From Myxococcales bacterium (GTDB lineage Bacteria; Myxococcota; Myxococcia; Myxococcales; Myxococcaceae): a DNA stretch of 8,253 bases. Below the pieces are notes generated by a model that had not been told where the DNA came from, did no database searches, and saw nothing but the letters and a program-made list of their open reading frames with translations. Made by a program: the position numbers and the translations under genes. Of the stretch, positions 1 to 5,288 are shown piece by piece (within the stretch, counting starts at the first letter, position 1; each line of letters starts with the position of its first letter). The stretch spans positions 1 to 8,253 of the forward strand of contig PMBV01000198.1 of the NCBI GenBank assembly GCA_003153055.1. The letters run 5' to 3'.

Positions 1-171
1 AGAGAGTTTACCCGGCTCGTCATCGACCCCAAGAAGACGCTTGGCCTGAAGATGTTCCGACTTCACGAGAGGCCAACCGTCCTCATCATCAACGAGGAGG
101 TGAAACAGAGCATCGAGGCTGCGGGAGTACGAGGCATCAGGGCTGATGCCGTGGCGTTAACAAAGAGGTGA
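1..171 (+). CDS. Imm11-family immunity protein, C-terminal fragment (cut by the window edge)
   Basis: The first reading frame is open from base 1 to a TGA at 169-171 and encodes the last 56 residues of a protein that starts outside the window. The tail parallels the C-terminus of the complete gene at 744-1310: EFTRLVIDP matches DFERLVLTS, MFRL matches IFRL, and IEAAGVRGIR matches AEAAGLTGVR. This 'FRL ... E.v...EaAGltGvrf' pattern is what I recognise as the end of the Imm11 (DUF1629, PF07791) family, cytoplasmic proteins of myxobacterial polymorphic-toxin loci predicted to neutralise a cognate nuclease toxin. It is followed at once by remnants of a toxin gene, so it is probably the immunity gene of the preceding cassette. 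The family call depends on a short segment but is supported by the paralogue. The cognate toxin is outside the window. Confidence 0.7.
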   Translation, partial: REFTRLVIDPKKTLGLKMFRLHERPTVLIINEEVKQSIEAAGVRGIRADAVALTKR

Positions 172-179
172 CCTGATGA

Positions 180-725
180 TGCCCAGAAGGTACCCGCGAT
201 GACCGCATCGTGCTCGACGCGATGACGCGATGACGCGATGACGCCCCGGGGGAACCGGCCGACCGGCAACGCGCTGCGCCACGAACTCAACCGGAAGTAC
301 CTCTACTAGAGCAAATCCGTGGGCCCACAAGGGGACCTATGACATCAACAATGGGGGCAATTGCATCTTCTTGCCTTCTTCGGCAAGCCAGTTTCTCGTT
401 GCCTACTACTACTGGAAGCTCCGCAAGACCGGGAAAGCACTTCAGGGCCACCTCGGCGCACATCGAAAGGCCTACTCCCAGAGTGCGATGATATCGACAC
501 CGACAAGAAGAAGGAGCTCTTGCAAAATCTGTCGAGAAGAAACTCCAAGAACTTGAAGGCCGACTCTTCGCAAAGCTCGCTGCACACAGACCCGAACCCA
601 ACTTTCAACTCGGGGGAGAAAGCTACATCGAAGTCCCGGAGGAGACACTCGACTTCCATGTCCCGCCAAGGGTGAGCGAACTTCTCCAGAAGCCATACGA
701 AACACTGCCAAAGTTCGACGCATAA
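180..725 (+). pseudogene. Decayed C-terminal domain of a polymorphic nuclease toxin (HNH/AHH-like), frameshifted
   Basis: No single frame is open, but protein-like segments follow one another in three frames. Bases 180-230 read ...RDDRIVLDAM. Bases 226-306 read TPRGNRPTGNALRHELNRKY. Bases about 312-490 read ANPWAHKGTYDINNGG, then NCIFLPSS, then a stretch rich in Tyr and Lys ending HLGAHRKAYSQS. Bases 492-725 read ...VEKKLQELEGRLFAKLAAHR and continue to a TAA at 723-725. The 'DINNGgNciFLPs ... H....Y' order is typical of C-terminal halves of HNH/ENDO VII-type toxin nucleases in bacterial polymorphic toxins. A frame change is needed inside the 8-bp repeat (217-244), near 303-315 and near 488-505. 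The first frame opens at 180 after a stop and has no ATG, so the N-terminal part is missing too. The gene ends 18 bases before an Imm11 gene, as expected for a toxin-immunity pair. The nuclease class is inferred; sequencing errors could explain some shifts. Confidence 0.55.
217..244 (+). repeat. 8-bp tandem repeat (GATGACGC x3 plus leading ACGC)
   Basis: Three exact head-to-tail copies of GATGACGC occupy 221-244, preceded by a partial unit ACGC at 217-220. The unit length is not a multiple of three, so every gain or loss of a copy changes the frame. With three copies, the upstream toxin frame hits TGA at 231. Removing two copies (229-244) joins it in frame to the next protein-like segment, as ...RIVLDAMTPRGNRPTG. 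The simplest reading is that copy-number expansion by replication slippage broke this toxin remnant. Confidence 0.85.
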
Positions 726-743
726 TTAGCCCAGGGAGCCAGT

Positions 744-1310
744 TTGCTCTACAACCTCTTGATTGCCGACACGGAAGGCTACCCAATGCTTCCGCTGGTA
801 ACGCCGTTTGAGCACAACTTCTGGTGCGACGGGAAACCAATACTGGAGGCGGTGCCATTGCTCCGCTTCGACTGCACCCCGCAGGCAGGCGAGCCAGTCT
901 CGTGGTGGGACTACCTTATGCCTGCGGTGCACATCCCTCTCGTCTCCAAGAGAATGCGCGAAGTGCTAACCCGCGCTGGTGCAGACAACATTCAATACTT
1001 CCCAGCGGAAGTGCTCGACCCCTCCACGAAGACCCCTCGGACTTACTACGCAATGAATATAGTGGGTCTTTGTAGTTGCGTTGACAGAAAGCGATCCGTG
1101 TTCACACCAGCCGAAGGACACGAACTGCTCATCACGGACTTCGAGCGCCTGGTTCTGACCTCTGACTTCATTCCGTCGCGGATATTCCGTCTTGCCGAGC
1201 AAGGCGTTCTCGCAATTGTGGACGAAACCGTGCGGCAGTCAGCGGAAGCTGCCGGACTCACCGGTGTCCGGTTCGTCCTCCCAGAGAATCTCGACTACTT
1301 CGACTTCTAA
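744..1310 (+). CDS. Imm11-family (DUF1629) immunity protein
   Basis: This is a 188-residue cytoplasmic protein with no signal peptide or membrane segment. The family-typical pattern runs along its whole length: an N-terminal sheet start (MLYNLL), RAGADNIQYFPAEVLDP at residues 77-93, MNIVGLCSCVD at 104-114, ITDFERLVL at 130-138, and a C-terminal IFRL...AEAAGLTGVRF at 147-177. Imm11 members occur beside toxin domains in myxobacterial polymorphic-toxin loci and are thought to bind and block the toxin. Length fits the family. The start is a TTG with GGGAG at 734-738, five bases upstream; there is no in-frame ATG between the preceding TAA (723-725) and this codon. It follows a degraded nuclease-toxin tail and is a paralogue of the fragment at 1-171, so the locus looks like tandem toxin-immunity cassettes. 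Its lower GC than the genes to the right suggests horizontal transfer. With the partner toxin broken, it may be an orphan immunity gene. Confidence 0.8.
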   Translation: MLYNLLIADTEGYPMLPLVTPFEHNFWCDGKPILEAVPLLRFDCTPQAGEPVSWWDYLMPAVHIPLVSKRMREVLTRAGADNIQYFPAEVLDPSTKTPRTYYAMNIVGLCSCVDRKRSVFTPAEGHELLITDFERLVLTSDFIPSRIFRLAEQGVLAIVDETVRQSAEAAGLTGVRFVLPENLDYFDF

Positions 1311-1326
1311 CACTAGCCGCTCGAAC

Positions 1327-2022
1327 TCAACTTCCACGACGGTTGAGGACAGGCACTGCGTCGCAGAGCGGGCACGACCCCGGCGGGTGCGTCACCCGTC
1401 CCCGGTGGAGGTCGAGGACTGCGCGGCTCACCTCGGCGAGCTCTCGGCGCACCTCCCGTCGTGCGCCCTTCACCCGAGCGACCTTCATCGAGTCATAGGC
1501 AGTCGTCTGGTGTCGCATCCACGCGATGACGGCGGCCTCGGCACGCCGCTCGATCGGAATGCGCTCGGTCCGCGCCACGGTCCCGCTGCCCACGGGGGTG
1601 GCGTGCGCGGTGACCCGCTGAGCCATCTGCTGCTCCAGCGAGGCGAAGGCCGAGGTGAAGCGGAGGAAGCGACGAACCTCGCCCTCGAAGTCCTCGACGT
1701 ACTGCACCTGCTCGGCCTGGCGCTTCGCCCGGGCGCTCTCGAGCTTCTTGGTGTACCGCGGCGTGGCTCGCTCGGCCTCGAGCTGAGCCTTGGCCGCCGT
1801 GATGTTCGCGGACGGAGCCCACACGCCCTTGGAGAAGACCTTGCGGCCCACCTTCTCCACCACGGCCCAGCTCGGGCCAGCGGCTTTCACCCGCCGTGTG
1901 AGGCCCGCGTCGCCGGGGGCCAGGCAGCTCCAGTCAGCCGGTACGGTCAGCACCCGGCCATCGGGCGCGCGAACGTGCCGGGGATCCTTCGTCGGCGCAC
2001 ATATGAGGGACTGCGTCATCAT
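1327..2022 (-). CDS. DUF2293 domain-containing protein
   Basis: The product is about 231 residues and soluble, with no signal peptide. The N-terminal part contains RAPDGRVLTVPADW and a stretch rich in small and basic residues ending GRKVFSKGVWAP. A charged, probably helical or coiled-coil central part follows, with many Glu, Arg, Lys and Gln. Residues about 159-207 hold the DUF2293-like segment: AVIAWMRHQTTAYD, then RVKGARREVRRELAE. The extreme C-terminus has a CPLC pair with few other cysteines, possibly half of a metal site. DUF2293 has no established function that I know of; the Arg-rich helices could suit nucleic-acid contact, but that is speculation. It is convergent with the Imm11 gene (16 bases between stops) and lies 45 bases downstream of the lipoprotein gene, so it may be read from the same transcript. 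The start is uncertain: ATG at 2022 or 2019, or GTG at 2040; none has a clear Shine-Dalgarno. Confidence 0.7.
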   Translation of the reverse strand: MMTQSLICAPTKDPRHVRAPDGRVLTVPADWSCLAPGDAGLTRRVKAAGPSWAVVEKVGRKVFSKGVWAPSANITAAKAQLEAERATPRYTKKLESARAKRQAEQVQYVEDFEGEVRRFLRFTSAFASLEQQMAQRVTAHATPVGSGTVARTERIPIERRAEAAVIAWMRHQTTAYDSMKVARVKGARREVRRELAEVSRAVLDLHRGRVTHPPGSCPLCDAVPVLNRRGS

Positions 2023-2067
2023 GCGGCCGGGAAGGACCACAGCCGGCGCCCAGTTTCAACTCGAGAC

Positions 2068-2475
2068 TCAATCCCAGCAAGCCTCGCTCACGGCCAACAC
2101 CCCACCGTCGAAAGCGAAGACGCTGCAGGCCAGGCTTCCTCCGAAGGAGCCACAATCTCCGTTGTAAGGAGCACCCAGGCGCAGGAGGTCGAGCCCCTGG
2201 TACGCCTCACAGTTGATGGGACACCCGCACTCCCCTACCCCCGCGTCGTGCTCCCGACCGACAAAGCACCGATCACAGCAGAGGAGCTCCTCCCCTGGTC
2301 CCTTCCAGGTGAGCGCGATGAAGGTCGGACTCCCACGCGGCATGGCCGGCAACGACGCAACAGGCGCCCCCAAGGCGATCGAGCGACACATGCTCCCCGA
2401 ATCAAGCCACCCACACGAGGCTCCGAGCCCCACCAGCAGTCCTCCGGCCAGTCCAGCCAAGACCTTGTGCCTCAT
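2068..2475 (-). CDS. Cysteine-rich exported protein, probable lipoprotein
   Basis: This 135-residue protein belongs to no family I recognise. Residues 1-20 form a signal sequence: basic MRHK, then a hydrophobic LAGLAGGLLVGLGAS stretch ending at Cys21, which reads as a lipobox with non-ideal positions before the Cys. The mature part has ten further cysteines (30, 66, 67, 70, 83, 85, 89, 108, 117, 133), including CCDRC at 66-70 and CGCPINC at 83-89, so it is probably disulphide-bonded or metal-binding in the periplasm or outer membrane. The ATG at 2475 is chosen over the upstream ATG at 2532 because AGGAGG lies ten bases before it and the signal peptide begins there. It sits 84 bases downstream of the six-cysteine-repeat gene on the same strand and may be a distal member of the bufferin operon. 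Function unknown. Confidence 0.65.
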   Translation of the reverse strand: MRHKVLAGLAGGLLVGLGASCGWLDSGSMCRSIALGAPVASLPAMPRGSPTFIALTWKGPGEELLCCDRCFVGREHDAGVGECGCPINCEAYQGLDLLRLGAPYNGDCGSFGGSLACSVFAFDGGVLAVSEACWD

Positions 2476-2485
2476 CTTTGAACGC

Positions 2486-2491
2486 CCTCCT
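2486..2491 (-). promoter_or_regulatory. Shine-Dalgarno AGGAGG that fixes the lipoprotein start
   Basis: AGGAGG on the minus strand, with ten bases to the ATG at 2475-2473. It decides against the upstream in-frame ATG at 2532, which would place 19 polar, Cys-containing residues before the signal peptide. Confidence 0.7.
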
Positions 2492-2559
2492 GAGGCCGGG
2501 CAGAAGCAGGTTGCGTGCCTACGCCAACCCATGAAAATGAGGCCCCGATGACACCGCCG

Positions 2560-3171
2560 TCATGGCAGCCGCGTCGCGGGTGGAGCGTGCGACACGGGCG
2601 GCACGGGGGGCTCGAAGCAATACAACCGCCCATCTTGCGACGAGCAGGTGCCGCGCGGGCTCTGGGCGCACTGCGCCTCGCTGCGCACTTGTTTGCAATT
2701 CCACCCGCAGGCGTAGGCGGTCTCGGTCGAGATGCAGCTGGCTCCCTTCAGCTCATCGGTGAAGTGGTGAATGATGGCCGGGGGCGGGTCCCAGCAGACG
2801 ACCTCGTCATAGCGCGTGGTGCACACGCCCCACGGTGTCTGGGCACACGCCAGCTTGGTCTCCGAGGTCGCGCAGGAGTAGCCGCAGGCGATCTCACCGC
2901 GCTTCGCCTTGCACCGCGGTGTATGGGAGCTGTCGTGGAGCCGCACCTCCTCCGGTGGATCCCAACAGACCAGCTGCCCCTCGAGGCGTTGACAGATCCC
3001 CTCAGGGGTCTGGGCGCACCGAACCTCGCCCAGCTCCGCGCGACAATGGTAGCCACAGGCAACGGCTCCCCCCGAGGTGTGGCACGAGGGAGACTGGCTA
3101 TTCTGCGTCAAGAGAATCGTGATGAGCGTCGCAAGCATTGGGGCCCATGACGAGACTCCCCAGCGGCGCAT
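2560..3171 (-). CDS. Exported protein with three six-cysteine repeats
   Basis: This 203-residue protein has an N-terminal export signal (MRRWGV, then a hydrophobic core at residues 12-21, MLATLITILL). Three repeats of 40 residues follow at 30-69, 87-126 and 146-185. All share the exact spacing C-x8-C-x3-C-x8-C-x7-C-x8-C, with conserved ACGY/ACGW before the third Cys, CAQTP or CAQSP at the fourth, and CWDPP or CFEPP at the sixth. A Pro-rich tail (PPVPPVSHAPP) ends the protein. All 18 cysteines belong to repeats, which suggests disulphide-stabilised modules or metal-binding sites outside the cytoplasm. I do not recognise a named family. It begins 27 bases after the bufC stop on the same strand, so it is very likely in the bufferin operon, where many such operons instead carry a DoxX-like gene. 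The start at 3171 keeps the basic n-region; ATG 3138 is an alternative that would leave an uncharged signal. No strong Shine-Dalgarno precedes either. Confidence 0.75.
   Translation of the reverse strand: MRRWGVSSWAPMLATLITILLTQNSQSPSCHTSGGAVACGYHCRAELGEVRCAQTPEGICQRLEGQLVCWDPPEEVRLHDSSHTPRCKAKRGEIACGYSCATSETKLACAQTPWGVCTTRYDEVVCWDPPPAIIHHFTDELKGASCISTETAYACGWNCKQVRSEAQCAQSPRGTCSSQDGRLYCFEPPVPPVSHAPPATRLP
2617..3084 (-). repeat. Triplicated 40-codon six-cysteine module within the exported protein
   Basis: Three coding repeats lie at 3084-2965, 2913-2794 and 2736-2617, separated by linkers of 17 and 19 codons. The cysteine spacing is identical in all three. Outside the Cys and the ACG, CAQ and DPP positions the residues differ a lot, so the duplication is old and the spacing is under selection. 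Confidence 0.85.
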
Positions 3172-3198
3172 TCACTGAGCCTGCGCTTTGCCATTCTG

Positions 3199-3972
3199 TC
3201 ACTCTTCGACGTGGAGCTCCGACATCATGCCCTCGGCGATCCAGCTCCCAATGGCCTGGAACGCGGCCGCGACCGGCTCTGGCCCATCGACGAAGGCCTC
3301 GCACACCGACGGCATGTCGTGCCCTGAGAGTACGCCGCTCAGCGCCCTCGCCTCCGCCGCGCTCACCGCCGAGTGGAACACCTGGAACCCCTTGCGCCAG
3401 ACGACGAGGGGCACCACAGCCTCCGGCACCTCGGGCCGCTCCACCGGCCCATCGACCTCGAGGGCGCGCCAGAGCGGACGGAGGTCATACGACAGGCGCA
3501 GCAGCCTCACCGACGGGCTGGGGACCAACGTTGCCCTGGTGAAGGTGTCCGCCGTCAGCTCCCGGAGCTCTTCGGTGGACAGCACCGGCGCGTCGATGGC
3601 CACGAAGCTCTCGGCGCGCGCCCACTCCAGCGCCGCGAGGTCTGCCAACCACGGCTTCCCCTCCATGGGGCGCTCCCGAAGGGTGTCAGCCAGGCCGACG
3701 CCCAGCCGCCCCAGCGAGTAGTGCCTCGAGGGCTGGCGGCGCACGTGCCGGGCCACCAAGACGTCGAAGTCGTCCGCTCCCAACACTCGAGCGACGAGCG
3801 GGTAATCGGACGAGAGGGCGTCACGCATGCGCAACCAATACATCTCGGCGTAGATGCCGACTCGGTCGGCCGCCTCGAGCGCGCCCCCGTGCACCAGGGC
3901 CGCCGTCTCCTCGAGGGCCCCTTCACCGGTGACCGCCCGGAACATCGTCTCCTGCAGCTCGGCGAGCGTCAT
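3199..3972 (-). CDS. bufC: BufC-type DUF2063 partner protein of the DUF692 RiPP enzyme
   Basis: This 257-residue protein matches the DUF2063 (putative DNA-binding domain) family. The N-terminal domain starts LAELQETMFRAVTG, and residues 35-58 carry the hallmark ADRVGIYAEMYWLRMRDAL...DYP. FDVLVARHVRRQPSRHYSL follows at 69-87, and a WLADLAALEWARAESF helix at about 107-122. The C-terminal half is a less conserved domain usual for the family. In bufferin and related RiPP operons this protein binds the precursor and presents it to the DUF692 enzyme in the cytoplasm, despite its 'DNA-binding' label. The ATG at 3972 overlaps the bufB stop as ATGA, implying translational coupling. A longer in-frame reading back to 4074 is rejected because its extra residues are low-complexity and lie wholly inside bufB. 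Confidence 0.85.
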   Translation of the reverse strand: MTLAELQETMFRAVTGEGALEETAALVHGGALEAADRVGIYAEMYWLRMRDALSSDYPLVARVLGADDFDVLVARHVRRQPSRHYSLGRLGVGLADTLRERPMEGKPWLADLAALEWARAESFVAIDAPVLSTEELRELTADTFTRATLVPSPSVRLLRLSYDLRPLWRALEVDGPVERPEVPEAVVPLVVWRKGFQVFHSAVSAAEARALSGVLSGHDMPSVCEAFVDGPEPVAAAFQAIGSWIAEGMMSELHVEE

Positions 3973-4814
3973 TGGGCGAATGCTTTCTGGCGGCCCAGCA
4001 CTTCGTCGGCCGTCTGGCGCGCCAGTCGGCTCTCGGCAAGCAGCACCTCGAGCTCGGGCACCTGGTCGTCCCACTCGACCAGCGAAGGGACGTCTCCGAA
4101 GCGCCGCACCGCGTGCCGGTAGAGCTCCCAGACCGCGTCGACCACGTGACCATCATGGGTGTCGATGACGATGGTGCCTCGGTCCTGGTGCCCGGCGAGG
4201 TGGAACTGGCCGACCCGCTCCACCGGCACGGCATCGATGTACGCCACTGGATCGAACCCGTGGTTCCGAGCGCTGACATAGACATTGTTGACATCGAGGA
4301 GGATGCCGCAGTCGGCCCGCTCGGCCACAGCGGCGAGGAACTCGGCTTCGGGAATGACCGACTCCTTGAAGGCCAGGTACGTCGAGGGGTTCTCGATGAG
4401 AATCTGCCGGTCGAGGCGCCCCTGGACTCGCTTGACGCGCTCCACCACGTGCTCCAGCGTCACTCGGGTGTACGGCATGGGCAAGAGGTCGTGCGCGTAG
4501 CGGTCGTGCGCTCGGCCCCAGCAGAGATGGTCCGACACCATCACCGGCTCGATGCGGTGAATGAGCGCAGCGAGGTCTGCCAGGTAGGCCTCGGAGAGCG
4601 GCTCGATGCTGCCCACCGCCAGCGAGACCCCATGCAGCACCACGGGCCTTTCCCTCCTGGCCTTCTCCAGCACAGCCAGCGGTCGACCGCCGAGACCCAT
4701 GAAGTTCTCGCTGATGGCCTCGACCCAGGCGATGTCGGGCGACCCGTCGAGGAACTGCGAGTAATGCCTGGGTCTCAAACCAACTCCGTGACCGAGCTTC
4801 GGGCGAGCGTACAT
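3969..4814 (-). CDS. bufB: BufB-type DUF692 multinuclear non-heme iron oxidative enzyme (MNIO)
   Basis: This 281-residue TIM-barrel enzyme shows every DUF692 signature in order: GHGVGLRPRHY (8-18), WVEAISENFM (30-39), LHGVSLAVGS (60-69), SDHLCWG (94-100), HDLLPMPYT (108-116), ENPSTYL (141-147), LLDVNNVYVSARNHGFDP (172-189), FHLAGH (204-209), DTHD (218-221) and EWDDQVPEL (247-255). His61, His96, Glu141, Asp174, Asn177, His205, Asp218, His220 and Glu247 are the likely iron-site ligands by comparison with MbnB-type enzymes. MNIOs oxidise cysteines or other residues in ribosomal precursors; in bufferin systems they convert cysteines into thiooxazole-type groups that bind copper. The precursor gene lies 15 bases upstream and the partner gene overlaps downstream, so substrate and enzyme are co-transcribed. 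The ATG at 4814 has a modest AGAGG five bases upstream. Length is normal and no motif is missing. Confidence 0.92.
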   Translation of the reverse strand: MYARPKLGHGVGLRPRHYSQFLDGSPDIAWVEAISENFMGLGGRPLAVLEKARRERPVVLHGVSLAVGSIEPLSEAYLADLAALIHRIEPVMVSDHLCWGRAHDRYAHDLLPMPYTRVTLEHVVERVKRVQGRLDRQILIENPSTYLAFKESVIPEAEFLAAVAERADCGILLDVNNVYVSARNHGFDPVAYIDAVPVERVGQFHLAGHQDRGTIVIDTHDGHVVDAVWELYRHAVRRFGDVPSLVEWDDQVPELEVLLAESRLARQTADEVLGRQKAFAQ

Positions 4815-4829
4815 GGGAGCCTCTGACGA

Positions 4830-5108
4830 CTACTTGTTGAAGGCGATGACCTTGCCGCCCTTCGCCTGGCATTCCTTCTCGGACAGCGAGACCCAGCCCT
4901 TCGCCTTGCACTCGTTCTGTCCAGCACAGTCGTGGGTCGGGCCTCCGCATTCTCCTTTGCCCTTGCACTCGTTGACGCCGGAGCAGCTCACCTTGGCGCT
5001 GGCGTCCTTGGCGCCCTTCTTCGGGGCCTTGTCGCCGGCGAAGGCGCCCGAGGCGAGCAACGAGGCGACGGCCGAGGCAATCACGATTCCCTTGGTGGAC
5101 TTCATCAT
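4830..5108 (-). CDS. bufA: Bufferin-type RiPP precursor (BufA2-like), periplasmic metal-binding peptide
   Basis: This 92-residue precursor has a Sec signal peptide (MMKSTKG, hydrophobic core, likely cleavage after AFA at residue 24), a Lys/Ala-rich linker (25-40) and a compact core with six cysteines at 42, 48, 54, 61, 67 and 80. The core contains a duplicated motif, CSGVNECKGKG (42-52) and CAGQNECKAKG (61-71), then GW and a final C...KGG. This matches, from memory, the BufA2 family of bufferin-type metallophores (C-x-G-x-N-x-C-K-G). Bufferins are modified on cysteines by the DUF692 enzyme, exported, and shield the periplasm from excess copper; copper specificity here is inferred. It is the first gene of the operon, 15 bases before bufB. 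ATG 5108 is chosen because AAGGAG lies eight bases upstream; reading back to 5147 would add 13 polar residues before the signal peptide. A second ATG directly follows. Confidence 0.85.
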   Translation of the reverse strand: MMKSTKGIVIASAVASLLASGAFAGDKAPKKGAKDASAKVSCSGVNECKGKGECGGPTHDCAGQNECKAKGWVSLSEKECQAKGGKVIAFNK

Positions 5109-5116
5109 GTGAGCAA

Positions 5117-5122
5117 CTCCTT
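5117..5122 (-). promoter_or_regulatory. Shine-Dalgarno AAGGAG of the bufferin precursor
   Basis: AAGGAG on the minus strand with eight bases to the ATG at 5108-5106. It is the strongest ribosome-binding site in the operon, fitting high translation of the precursor relative to the enzyme genes, and it settles the start against the longer upstream reading. Confidence 0.75.
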
Positions 5123-5155
5123 GGTGGGTGGACGCGCGGGGCGCCACGAAGGTGG

Positions 5156-5181
5156 TACGGGGACCCCGACGAAAGGGTTAC
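5156..5181 (-). promoter_or_regulatory. Putative ECF-sigma promoter of the bufferin operon (GTAACC-N17-CGTA)
   Basis: On the minus strand GTAACC (5181-5176) is followed after 17 bases by CGTA (5159-5156). GTAACC is a classic -35 element of ECF sigma factors, and CGTA/CGTC/CGAA are usual -10 elements. The -10 lies 47 bases upstream of the bufA ATG, giving a short leader that contains the Shine-Dalgarno. Bufferin operons of Caulobacter are controlled by the ECF factor SigF, whose promoters carry GTAACC (recalled knowledge). No sigma factor gene is in this window. Confidence 0.55.
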
Positions 5182-5256
5182 GGCGTACCGTGTGTAAGGA
5201 GGTGGCCGAGGAATTTCACTGCGCGCCTACAGCCCGCTCTCAGACGGGCCGCCGCG

Positions 5257-5277
5257 ACATGACGCGTCGCATCATGT
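5257..5277. promoter_or_regulatory. 21-bp near-palindrome, putative operator of the acetyltransferase gene
   Basis: ACATGA (5257-5262) and TCATGT (5272-5277) are perfect inverted arms nine bases apart. The inner bases are also symmetric except for one mismatched pair and the centre. The element ends eleven bases before the ATG at 5289, a position where a dimeric repressor would block transcription or initiation. Size and symmetry suit an ArsR-, MarR- or TetR-type dimer, but no regulator gene is present here. It could instead be an RNA hairpin masking the ribosome-binding site. Confidence 0.45.
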
Positions 5278-5288
5278 AGGATGACGGC

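Noticed and set aside
492..725. Treating the frame that ends at 725 as an independent small gene
   Set aside because: It has no good start codon or ribosome-binding site, and its content reads as the continuation of the broken toxin domain upstream.
1192..2481. Long open frame on the + strand opposite the DUF2293 and lipoprotein genes
   Set aside because: It is a shadow of GC-rich minus-strand coding sequence: low-complexity Arg/Pro/His/Ser composition, no domain, and it begins inside the Imm11 gene.
2548..2563. ATGAC-N6-GTCAT inverted repeat at the end of the six-cysteine-repeat gene
   Set aside because: The stem is only five A/T-containing pairs and only a weak ATTTT follows; too poor to call a terminator.
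2515..3150. + strand open frame opposite the six-cysteine-repeat gene
   Set aside because: The minus strand has three perfectly spaced Cys modules and a signal peptide; the + reading has no recognisable pattern.
3972..4826. Open frame on the + strand covering bufB
   Set aside because: bufB carries every DUF692 motif; the opposite frame mirrors it and lacks any family feature.
5154..5189. GGTACG / CGTACC arms about 24 bases apart, and CGGGGACCCCG (5158-5168), in the bufA promoter region
   Set aside because: The arms are widely spaced, and the short GC palindrome lies inside the -35/-10 spacer; both are plausible by chance in GC-rich DNA. Worth recalling only if a regulator of the operon is found.
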